DNA from: Hordeum vulgare subsp. vulgare | Lineage: Eukaryota; Streptophyta; Magnoliopsida; Poales; Poaceae | Assembly (NCBI RefSeq): GCF_904849725.1 | Contig: NC_058518.1 | Span: 506,093,225 to 506,157,224, forward strand | DNA length: 64,000 nt | Direction of reading: 5' to 3' | In this document: piece by piece, positions 33,313-44,000 of the stretch | How positions within the stretch are numbered: position 1 is the first letter of the stretch | Layout of the letters: every line of letters begins with the position of its first letter | The notes under the pieces: model-generated | Seen by the model: only the letters and a program-made list of their open reading frames with translations | Database searches by the model: none | What the model was told of the DNA's origin: nothing | Program-made: the position numbers and the translations under genes

Positions 33313-34018
33313 AATAGCGGGCGGGCGGGAGGAGATTGCATGGCATTGTGTTTAATGCTTCCTGCTTGTGAACGAACATGTGGCTGGAGTAGGTTTCCCG
33401 ACTTCCATCCGGGTTTAATGGAGGTACTTGACTACGGCGAAGACGCGTGTACAGATGGGCATGTAATGGATGGTGTTCTCGGTCATCATGCCACTTCAAT
33501 GACGGAGGAAGTGAGAGGTCGCGTCCAACCTGTGTCATCTTCAATGTGGAGCCGCACGCTCTACGGCGGCATGAATGCGGGCAACTCACGTCGGACGAAA
33601 ATGCACGCACGCGAGGGAGGAGGTGTTGAGGTGGGCGAGGGTGCTGAGACGCGGGCTTGGGTGTTTTCCGGACGCCTGCAAAGTCTCTCACATTTGTCTT
33701 CGCTTTACGAAAAAATTGTGTCTGGACCATCCTTTGAACCCATATAGACCCGCGTTGGATGGCATAATACGTCCACATCATATGAACCAAACGTATGCGT
33801 ACGGTGTATGACTATGTAATCTGGACGCATGTGGGCTCGTCGGGGAGATGTCCTTGGAGCATCTACACACGGAGTAGACAAATCTGTGCCCTCAAACGCC
33901 TTCGGACATGCCAGGCGTGTCCACGGACATGGACCGGTCAAGCCTCATACTAGAAATCTTAAACACATACAAAAGCATGCAAAGAAAAAAATCCTACGTA
34001 CTATGTAGATCAACTAGC

Positions 34019-34560
34019 CTAGTCCTCGTTGGAGATGTCCACTATCTCCGTGCCCGGCAGCGGGTACATGGGCGGCAGCCGCGGCTTCGGCTCCTGTGCG
34101 GCTGCCTCCGCATCCATCTTCGCTTTGAACTTGTCGAAGAGGGTGTCGGTCGCCGTCTGTTCATGTCGGATGAACCGCCGGTTGGCCTCCACATAGGCTC
34201 CATCGTGAATTGACTACATGATGGCATATTGCTTCGCCATCTCATCCGCTTGAACAACGGCGAACTCCGCATTCGCATGCACCATGTCGAAACTCGGAGG
34301 AGGCACTAGCTCCTCCTCTGGCTGCTCTGCCTCCTCGTCATCCTTCGGATCAACCACCTCCATCGGAGTCGACTGTTGCTCCTGTCCCTCCTCCTCCTGC
34401 TCCTCTGTCTGCTCCTCCTGGCTCCGGCGAGTTCGGAGGCAGCCTAGGAGCAATGCGGGCGACGCGCCTCGTCGGGATCTCCTATTTGATCTAGTACTGA
34501 TGCTCTCGCGTGAGCATAGTGTGGGTGGTTTTTTTTTGGACCATGTCGTTGCCGGAGAGC
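34019..34560 (-). pseudogene. Acidic C-terminal gene-like frame near the right end of the DNA element
   Basis: The minus-strand frame from 34453 reads a Glu/Gln-rich stretch (EEQTEEQEEEGQEQQ), then VDPKDDEEAEQPEEE and FDMVHANAEFAVV. A TAG at 34214-34216 is followed by 64 more codons in frame (ANRRFIRHEQTATDTLFDKF...LPGTEIVDIS) to a stop at 34019-34021. A TATA-like CTATTTAAG lies at about 34664-34672, upstream. Frame before 34453 is unclear. This resembles the short accessory proteins of repetitive grass DNA elements, but I cannot assign a family. Confidence 0.4.
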
Positions 34561-34905
34561 ATGAGAAGACCGCCAGAGCGGGAAAGAGGAGGTGGATGGG
34601 CTTGGGCTGACGACACAGAGAGGGAGGAGGTGGATGGGATGGGGTTAGGGGACATCGACCGGCTTAAATAGACGGATTTGACCTAGGGAGGCGAGTCGGA
34701 CAGGCGCCAAGCGGCGTCCCCTTCCCTAATAACACCCCCCCCCCCGAGAGGAGACGTCCTTCGGACCGTCGGGTCGGGTTTCCGATCGATTCCGAACCGG
34801 AGATGGTGAACGCGCCTGGACGGCCCATATTCATTTCATATTTGGGCTAGATATGAGGGATGCAGGTCAGCTCACGTGTTTAAGGTCCATTTAAAATATC
34901 GTTTT

Positions 34906-35277
34906 TGTTAGAGTTGTGCCGAATATTATTGTACAAGGTAGGTTATAGTTGGACTTGGAGTCGTATGGTGTGTAGACAAGGTATGAGTCATGTCCTATTA
35001 GGACACATGTACCCTTATGTCTCTTATATAATGAGAGAGTAGACACACGATGTAACATATGCCAACATAATAGCACAGGTACGCGCGTGCCAACGGTGTG
35101 TGCCGGCGCCCGGGCGGCCAGGGTGCGGTATTTTGACGGTGTCACGGGGAGGAACGCCCGTAGTCATGCCCCGAGAATGTAGCCATATTTGTGAACCTCG
35201 TTAACAAATCTCGGTGTCGTGCTCGTGTGATTGCTTGGTCCTTGATAGATCAACGAAAAGCTTGGATTATTCTAACA
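34906..35277 (+). mobile_element. Solo short Copia LTR (372 bp)
   Basis: Starts TGTTAGAGTTG and ends ATTATTCTAACA, a matching TGTTAGA/TCTAACA inverted terminus, flanked by a perfect GTTTT duplication (34901-34905 and 35278-35282). A TATA box (CTTATATAATGAG) is at about 35025-35037, so promoter polarity is plus. No internal domain is present. Confidence 0.9.
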
Positions 35278-35355
35278 GTTTTTATGATCGGTCAATGATC
35301 GTACATGTTGTTCCAAGTTTAAGACGGATATAAATGTACGGTTGTAGACGCTCTT

Positions 35356-35689
35356 ACCGCACGCACCTGATTTGACCGATCACCACACACCTGATTTGAC
35401 CGACCACAACGTGCCGACACAACATCCTGCTCCACACACTGCGTTTTCTTTGGAGGGCGGTACGAGGGCCGCGCGACACGACGGCACAAGTCAGGGCACT
35501 GTCGTTGGACGTCCGCGACTAGAAATTGGCTAATTCTTTCAGCCAGATCAACCAGCCACTCGTTTCCTCCGTGGCCGGGCCATGCATTCAGGTCGTGGCC
35601 AGGCGTCGGTGCGTGCAAGCAACTAACCAACTTACCACACAAACGCTCGCCCGCAGCTGAAGACCAGCCTGCCGGCTGCATGGTCGCAC
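35356..35689. other. Unassigned spacer
   Basis: I see no gene or repeat ends here. A short tandem motif (CACCTGATTTGACCGA) occurs twice at 35366-35405. Confidence 0.5.
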
Positions 35690-38120
35690 CGCTAGTAAAA
35701 AATAGGGCTTTCGTCCCGGCTTGATTTATACATTAATCCCGATTTCATTATAAACCGGGATTAATGTTAGCATTAATCCCAGGTTGAACAGCAAAGGCGT
35801 TGGTCGGGCATCAGTCCCGGTTCGAATGGGACCTTTAGTCACAATAAGATTTATTTGATTATTTTTAAAATAATCTTAATTAGGATTTTAATTAAAACAG
35901 TAATGTTTGCTTATATAGTTGTTTTAGTCATTTAATTATTGTTTTTTATTATTTTTAGTTAGTTATTTCTATAGATTATTAACATGTTGTAGTATGGTCA
36001 TACTGTATGCACAAAAAGTCTGGAGTTGAAATAATTTTTTTTAAATGCATTTGTAACAGACAAGTTTTCGTTTGAAACCTTGATACTTCGAAGGAGATGA
36101 TCCAGTTTGTATACGAAGTGCATCCAGATTTTTTCCGTAACCCTTTCAACTTTATAGCATATGCTATGTGGGTGAAATGATGATACAATACCTAGTTTCA
36201 ACCTTTTCAGAATTCATTTGTTGGGTTTTTCAACTTCAGGGTTATTTAGCTCAAAAAATCATTAAATGCATGAAAAATAGCAAATTAAGTTATAAAGGGT
36301 TAAAATTTTAGGATATGGTTTTGAATGGTGCATATTGAATGCACAAAAAGTCTGGAGTTGAAATAAGTAAAAAAATGACATGCCTTTGTAGCAGATGGGT
36401 TTTCTTTTGAAACATTGATACTTCGAAGGAGATGATCCAGTTTGTACACGAAGAGTATCCAGTTTTTTCCGTAACCTAGGGCTTTCGTCCCAGCTTGATT
36501 TATACATTAATCCCGATTTCATTACAAACCGGGATTAATGTTAGCATTAATCCCAGTTTGAACGGCAAAGGCGTTGGTCGGGCATCAGTCCCGGTTCGAA
36601 TGGGACCTTTAGTCACAATAAGATTTATTTGATTATTTTTAAAATAATCTTAATTAAAACAGTAATGTTTGCTTATATAGTTGTTTTAGTCATTTAATTA
36701 TTGTTTTTTATTATTTTTAGTTAGTTATTTCTATAGATTTTTAACATGTTGTAGTATGGTCATACTGTATGCACAAAAAGTCTGGAGTTGAAATAAATTT
36801 TTTTAAATGCATTTGTAACAGACAAGTTTTCGTCTGAAACCTTGATACTTCGAAGGAGATGATTCAGTTTGTATACGAAGTGCATTCAGATTTTTCCCGT
36901 AACCCTTTCAACTTTGTAGCATATGCTATGTGGATGAAATGATGATACCATGCCAAGTTTCAACATTTTCAGAGTTCATTTATAGTGTTTTTCGATTTCA
37001 GGGTCATTTAGCTCAAAAAATCATTAAATGCATGAAAAATAGCAAATGAAGTTATAAAGGTTAACTCTGACTTGGTTAACCTTAGTCGTGACTCTGGCGG
37101 GTACGGTGCTAGCAGACGCAGTCGACGTTATGATTGGACTCTTTGGCTAAAGGTGGATTCTCGATTTTTCAAATTCTACCCCCCCCCCCCGCCGCCGCCG
37201 TCGTGGACCGCATTTTCTAGTTTTGTAGAAAATAAACATAAATGATAAATCTTAAAAAAATATATACTTTGAGATGTAGTTAGGTTTTAGTGTCTAGTTG
37301 GTATAGAAATTTCAAGATATGAATTTTGACTGTTTTTGCAAAAAAATAGTGAAAAATGTAAAACGGTCATAACTTTTGCATACGACGTCAAAAAAAAGTT
37401 ATTTATTGCCCAGTGAAGTTTTCTCAGATGCTCAAACTTCCAAATGTAAAAAAAGTTATTCCAAAAAGAAGTTTTTTTCCAAAAAAATCAGAAAACTAAT
37501 TTTATTTAAAAATAAATAAATAATATCATATTTGGATTCCTCACAGTTTTCTGATAATAATGGATATTATTTGTCGAATTTCGATTTACATATTTAAAGA
37601 TATTAATTATGCCATATTAAATGAATAAATGGCAAAAATGAATAAAATATTACTTTGTTTTCATTGAAATTCACTATTATTATTACTTACTTTGTTTATT
37701 TTAATAATTGTTTGGAACTCAAAAAATTAAATCATGTGACATGACATCAAGACCTAAGGTTGTTTAGGTTTGATAGCTTAGTATTGTCAGGAAAATAACA
37801 AGTGCAGACTTGGCAACTAGGGGCGATAGAACCAAAAAGTTAAGCATCCTCGGGCTGAAGCAGTGAGAGGATGGGTGCCCGGTCGGGAAGTTAGACAATT
37901 TAGAATAAGTGTAAGGATGGGTGATTAGAGATTAAATTATCAAATAATTCAAAGATTTGAAAATTAAAATAAAACATAAAAAAAATCAAAAATATTTAAA
38001 AATAAAATTTGAAAAAGAATCAAAAATAATTCTGCCTTTTCGAGTCAAACAAAATAAACAGATGGAGCCTTTAGTCCCGGTTCTTATTAGCTAGCATTAG
38101 TCCCGTTTTTTCTACTAGTG
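35690..38120. mobile_element. Non-autonomous CACTA element (2.43 kb)
   Basis: The right end on the minus strand reads CACTAGTAGAAAAAACGGGAC, the Triticeae CACTA terminus. The left end reads CGCTAGTAAAAAATAGGGC, with CACTA mutated to CGCTA and a base lost. Subterminal GTCCCGGTT and GGGATTAATG motifs are repeated at both ends, as is usual for transposase-binding subterminal repeats. The 3-bp flanks are CAC and CAT (35687-35689 and 38121-38123), one mismatch. No transposase frame is present. A 774-bp direct duplication starts inside the left end. Confidence 0.82.
35704..37070 (+). repeat. 774-bp offset direct duplication within the CACTA element
   Basis: AGGGCTTTCGTCCC... at 35704 recurs at 36478 and similarity continues for about 580 bp (to ...ATTAAATGCATGAAAAATAGC at 36280 and 37045). 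A third partial piece (GCACAAAAAGTCTGGAGTTG near 36341) lies between the two, matching 36009 and 36771. The second copy therefore includes a buried extra CACTA subterminal region. Confidence 0.8.
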
Positions 38121-38123
38121 CAT

Positions 38124-39435
38124 GTACCGTTGTAAAGGTGGATTGGTCACAGTGACTCCGCCGATGGCTCCAAGTTCCAACCAACAGAGCGCCAGGGATC
38201 AGGTGCGGGCTACTTGCTTTGTTACGCTCGATTGCCGGACAACACGACACGAGCCAAAAGCATGCATATACATGCATCTATGGAAAAAAATCGTTGACCA
38301 TAATAAAGGTATCTAACAAAAGTTTGTAGATAGTATAACTATTTATGTAATCGTACAAAGGTTATCTGAGCATTTATTCTTAGAGCGGTCACAACCCTAG
38401 CACTCACAAATTAGGTGCTAAGGGCATCTTCAATGACCGGCAATCCAGACACCGCATCCCTCCTTAGATAAGGAATATGTTAGCGCTTCATCGGTGAAGG
38501 CTGGCTCAGTTTAGTCCCACCACGCCTATAGGAAGAGACCATGATCGGCTTATAAGAGAAAGCATTCCTCCTTCTTTCAGTCCGGACATTTAGGGTGGAG
38601 TGGGCTTTTTGCTGAATGTTGGACCATATGCGCATAAACGTTCAGAATATGGATGAATATGGGGTAGGATGAGTTGGAGGTGGCCATGACCAAGTTATAA
38701 GGGAGAGTATCCCTCCTCCTTTCATTCGGTGCTTTTGTGATGAAGTGGGCTCTTTGCTGAATGCTGACCCCATATGCAAGTACCGTTGTAAAGGTGGATT
38801 GGTCACAGTGACTCCGCCGATGGCTCCAAGTTCCAACCAACAGAGCGCCAGGGATCAGGTGCGGGCTACTTGCTTTGTTACGCTCGATTGCTGGACGACA
38901 CGACACGAGCCAAAAGCATGCATATACATGCATCTATGGAAAAAAAATCGTTGACCATAATAAAGGTATCTAACAAAAGTTTGTAGATAGTATAACTATT
39001 TATGTAATCGTACAAAGGTTATCTGAGCATTTATTCTTAGAGCGGTCACAACCCTAGCACTCACAAATTAGGTGCTAAGGGCATCTTCAATGACCGGCAA
39101 TCCAGACACCGCATCCCTCCTTAGATAAGGAATATGTTAGCGCTTCATCGGTGAAGGCTGGCTCAGTTTAGTCCCACCACGCCTATAGGAAGAGACCATG
39201 ATCGGCTTATAAGAGAAAGCATTCCTCCTTCTTTCAGTCCGGACATTTAGGGTGGAGTGGGCTTTTTGCTGAATGTTGGACCATATGCGCATAAACGTTC
39301 AGAATATGGATGAATATGGGGTAGGATGAGTTGGAGGTGGCCATGACCAAGTTATAAGGGAGAGTATCCCTCCTCCTTTCATTCGGTGCTTTTGTGATGA
39401 AGTGGGCTCTTTGCTGAATGCTGACCCCATATGCG
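38124..39435 (+). repeat. 656-bp tandem duplication (two copies)
   Basis: Copy 1 is 38124-38779 and copy 2 is 38780-39435, both beginning GTACCGTTGTAAAGGTGG. They differ by few bases (for example GCCGGACAAC versus GCTGGACGAC). Inside each is an older ~145-bp internal duplication (CCATGATCGGCTTATAAG... and CCATGACCAAGTTATAAG...). Copy 1 abuts the CACTA 3' end. Minus-strand frames of about 115 codons span the repeats but show no domain. Confidence 0.9.
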
Positions 39436-39660
39436 CATAAACATCTAGAATGTGAGTGATCTCCCCGTGCTTCATATTCGTCGGCAGACTCTCCCAAAGT
39501 GTTCCCACTCACAGTCTTGGTGGATGTGATGCACAGAAGGAAGATGTAAAGCGAATGGGGTTGTGATGCGTTGTTCGTCATGTATATATGACCGACTTTA
39601 AATAGTGGATGTCGGTGAAATCAAGTGTTCGGATGTGTCAATGCACGGGCGTGAGTGATG
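39436..39660. other. Unique tail of the duplicated block
   Basis: Follows tandem copy 2. On the minus strand a TATA-like CTATTTAAAG lies near 39598-39607 and a 69-codon frame begins at 39508. The same tail is at 49050-49274, where it continues into 49275 onward; here it breaks off at 39660 into a truncated LTR. Confidence 0.7.
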
Positions 39661-41037
39661 CCCTAAAAGCCCCATATATATAGGAGGAGGGAGGGGGACC
39701 TTGCCTTGGGGTCCAAGGGATCCCCAAGGGGTCGGCCGAGCCAGGGGGGAGGACTCTCCCCCCCCCCCAAACCGAGTCCTACTTGGTTTGGTGGGAGGGA
39801 GTCCTTCCCCCTTCCCACTTCTTCCTTTTTTTTTCTTCTTTCCTTTGATTTTTCTATCTTGGCGCATAGGGGATTGGTGGGCTGTCCTACCAGCCCACTA
39901 AGGGCTGGTGTGACCCCCCCAAATACCTATGGGCTTCCCCGGAGTGGGTTGCCCCCTCCGGTGAACTCCCGGAACCCATTCGTCATTCCCGGTACATTCC
40001 CGGTAACTCCGAAAAACCTTCCGGTAATCAAATGAGGTCATCCTATATATCAATCTTCGTTTCCGGACCATTCCGGAAACCCTCGTGACGTCCGTGATCT
40101 CATCCGGGACTCCGAACAACATTCGGTAACCAACCATATAACTCAAATACGCATAAAACAACGTCGAACCTTAAGTGTGCAGACCCTGCGGGTTCGAGAA
40201 CTATATAGACATGACCCGAGAGACTCCTCGGTCAATATCCAATAGCGGGACCTGGATGCCCATATTGGATCCTACATATTCTACGAAGATCTTATCGTTT
40301 GAACCTCAGTGCCAAGGATTCGTATAATCCCGTATGTCATTCCCTTTGTCCTTCGGTATGTTACTTGCCCGAGATTCGATCGTCAGTATCCGCATACCTA
40401 TTTCAATCTTGTTTACCGGCAAGTCTCTTTACTCGTTCCGTAATACAAGATCCCGCAACTTACACTAAGTTACATTGCTTGCAAAGCTTATGTGTGATGT
40501 TGTATTACCGAGTGGGCCCCGAGATACCTCTCCGTCACACGGAGTGACAAATCCCAGTCTTGATCCATACTAACTCAACTAACACCTTCGGAGATACCTG
40601 TAGAGCATCTTTATAGTCACCCAGTTACGTTGCGACGTTTGATACACACAAAGCATTCCTCCGGTGTCAGTGAGTTATATGATCTCATGGTCATAGGAAT
40701 AAATACTTGACACGCAGAAAACAGTAGCAACAAAATGACACGATCAACATGCTACGTCTATTAGTTTGGGTCTAGTCCATCACGTGATTCTCCCAATGAC
40801 GTGATCCAGTTATCAAGCAACAACACTTTGTTCATAATCAGAAGACACTGACTATCATTGATCAACTGGCTAGCCAACTAGAGGCATGCTAGGGACGGTG
40901 TTTTGTCTATGTATCCACACATGTAAATGAGTCTTCATTCAATACAATTATAGCATGGATAATAAACTATTATCTTGATACATGAATTATAATAATAACT
41001 ATACATTTATTATTGCCTCTAGGGCATAATTCCAACA
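39661..41037 (-). repeat. 3' LTR of element A2, truncated
   Basis: Matches 46779-48152 of the 5' LTR. The missing part is the 3' (R/U5 side) end of the LTR. The break lies at a 2-bp TG overlap between host (39659-39660) and LTR (46777-46778), with no target duplication at this edge. Confidence 0.92.
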
Positions 41038-41048
41038 GTCTCCCACTT
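41038..41048 (-). other. Polypurine tract of element A2
   Basis: The minus strand reads AAGTGGGAGAC directly before the 3' LTR, identical to element A1. Confidence 0.8.
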
Positions 41049-41089
41049 GCAGTAGAGTCAATAATCTAGCCCTCACATCACCATGTGAA

Positions 41090-44000
41090 TTACATTGTAA
41101 TAAATCTAACACCCATACAGTTCTGGTGTCGATCATGTTTTGGCCGTGGAAGAGGTTTAGTCAGCGGGTCTGCTACATTCAGATCCGTGTGCACCTTGCA
41201 TATATTTACGTCCTCCTCCTCGACGTAGTCACGGATGAGGTTGAAGCGTCGTTTGATGTGTCTGGTCTTCTTGTGAAACCTTGGTTCCTTTGCCAGGGCA
41301 ATGGCACTAGTGTTGTCACAGAACAAGGTTATTGGATCCAGTGCACTTGGCACCACTCCAAGATCCGTCATGAACTGCTTCATCCAGACACCCTCCTTAG
41401 CCGCCTCCGAGGCAGCCATGTACTCCGCTTCACATGTAGAATCTGCTACGACGCTTTGCTTGGAACTGCACCAGCTTACTGCACCCCCATTAAGAATAAA
41501 TATGTATCCGGTTTGTGACTTAGAGTCGTCCGGATCTGTGTCAAAGCTTGCATCAACGTAACCCTTTACGGCGAGCTCTTCGTCACCTCCATACACGAGA
41601 AACATCTCCTTAGTCCTTTTCAGGTACTTCAGGATATTCTTGACCGCTGTCCAGTGATCCACTCCTGGATTACTCTGGAACCTGCCTGCCATACTTATGG
41701 CCAGGCTAACATCCGGTCTAGTGCACAGCATCGCATACATGATAGAACCTATGGCTGAAGCATAGGGGACGGAGCGCATATGCTCTCTATCTTCATCAGT
41801 TGCTGGGCACTGAGTCTTACTCAATCTCGTACCTTGTAACACTGGCAAGAACCCTTTCTTGGACTGTTCCATTTTGAACCTCTTCAAAACTTTATCAAGG
41901 TATGTGCTTTGTGAAAGTCCTATCAGGCGTTTTGATCTATCCCTATAGATCTTAATGCCTAGAATGTAAGCAGCTTCTCCTAGGTCCTTCATAGAGAAAC
42001 TTTTATTCAAGTAACCTTTTATGCTCTCCAAAACCTCTACGTTGTTTCCAATCAGTAATATGTCATCCACATATAATATTAGAAACGCCACAGAGCTCCC
42101 ACTCACTTTCTTGTAAATACAAGATTCTCCAACCACTTGTATAAATCCAAATGCTTTGATCACCTCATCAAAGCGTTTGTTCCAACTCCGAGATGCTTGC
42201 ACCAGTCCATAAATGGATCGCTGGAGCTTGCACACTTTGTCAGCATTTTTAGGATCGACAAAACCTTCGGGTTGCATCATATACAACTCTTCCTTAAGGA
42301 AACCGTTAAGGAACGTCGTTTTGACATCCATCTGCCAGATTTCATAATCGAAAAATGCAGCTATTGCTAACATGATTCTGACGGACTTAAGCATCGCTAC
42401 AGGAGAGAAAGTCTCATCGTAGTCAATTCCTGGAACTTGTGAAAAACCCTTTGCCACAAGTCGAGCTTTATAAACGGTCACATTACCGTCAGCGTCCGTC
42501 TTATTCTTAAAGATCCATTTGTTCTGAATAGCCTTGCGGCCCTCAGGCAGCATCTCCAAAGTCCACACTTTGTTCTCATACATGGATCCTATCTCGGATT
42601 TCATGGCTTCTAGCCATTTGTTGGAATCTGGGCCCACCATTGCTTCTTCATAATTTTCAGGTTCATTGTTGTCTAACAACATGATTGATAAGACGGGATT
42701 ACCGTACCACTCTGGAGCAGCGCGTGATCTCGTCGACCTGCGTGGTTCAACAGAAACTTGAACTGGAGTTTCATGATCATCATCATTAACTTCCTCCTCA
42801 ACCGGCGTCGCAATGACAGAGGTTTCCCCTTGCCCTGCGCCACCATCCAGAGGTGCGAGAGGTTCGGCAACCTCGTCAAGTTCTATCTTCCTCCCACTCA
42901 ATTCTCTCGAGAGAAACTCCTTCTCAAGAAAAGTTCCGTTCTTAGCAACAAACACTTTGCCCTCGGATTTGAGATAGAAGGTGTACCCAACTGTCTCTTT
43001 TGGGTGGCCTATGAAGACGCACTTTTCCGCTTTGGGTTCCAGCTTTTCAGGCTGAAGCTTTTTGACATAAGCATCACATCCCCAAACTTTAAGAAACGAC
43101 AACTTTGGTCTTTTGCCATACCACAGTTCGTATGGTGTCGTCTCAACGGATTTTGATGGTGCCCTATTTAAAGTGAATGCAGCTGTTTCTAATGCATAAC
43201 CCCAAAACGATAACGGCAAATCAGTAAGAGACATCATAGATCGCACCATCTCTAACAAAGTACGATTACGACGTTCGGACACACCATTACGCTGTGGTGT
43301 TCCAGGCGGTGTTAACTGCGAAACAATTCCACATTGTCTTAAGTGAGTACCAAACTCGAAACTCAGATATTCACCCCCACGATCAGACCGTAGGAACTTG
43401 ATCTTCTTGTTACGATGATTTTCTACTTCACTCTGAAATTGCTTGAACTTTTCAAATGTTTCAGACTTGTGCTTCATCAAGTAGACATAACCATATCTAC
43501 TTAAATCGTCAGTGAAGGTGAGAAAATAACGATATCCGCCGCGTGCCTCCACGCTCATCGGACCACACACATCGGTATGTATGATTTCCAACAAGTCACT
43601 TGCACGCTCCATTGTTCCGGAGAACGGAGTTTTAGTCATCTTGCCCATGAGGCATGGTTCGCACGTGTCAAGTGAATCAAAGTCAAGTGACTCCAAAAGT
43701 CCATCGGCATGGAGTTTCTTCATGCGCTTTACACCAATATGACCCAAGCGGCAGTGCCACAAAAATATGGCGCTATCATTGTTTACTCTAACTCTTTTGG
43801 TCTCAATGTTATGTATATGCGTATCGCTATCGAGATTCAATATGAACAATCCTCTCACATTTGGTGCATGACCATAAAAGATGTTACTCATAGAAATAGA
43901 ACAACCATTATTCTCAGACTTAAAAGAGTAACCGTCTCGCAATAAACAAGATCCAGATATAATGTTCATGCTCAACGCAGGCACTAAATAACAATGATTT

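Larger units (their letters stand above)
28876..35355. mobile_element. Probable inverted-repeat DNA transposon with nested insertions
   Basis: The left terminus reads GTGCAGCTACAACCGGAC; the right terminus, read on the minus strand, GAGCGTCTACAACCGTAC. Inside, imperfect inverted similarity continues for over 100 bp (left 28931-28985, GAGCTGACC...CCCAAATATG; right 34810-34875 reversed, GAGCTGACC...CCCAAATATG). Gene-like segments point inward from both sides. Nested insertions are a solo Angela LTR, a SINE and a solo Copia LTR. I saw no transposase motif and no clean target duplication, so the superfamily is open. A similar terminus (GAGCATCTACACACGGA) at about 33857 may mean two elements are adjacent. 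Confidence 0.5.

Noticed and set aside
38577..38933. ~118-codon minus-strand frame repeated at 39234-39581, 48191-48547 and 48848-49195
   Set aside because: The repetition reflects DNA duplication. The frame runs across the tandem junction and has no recognisable domain.
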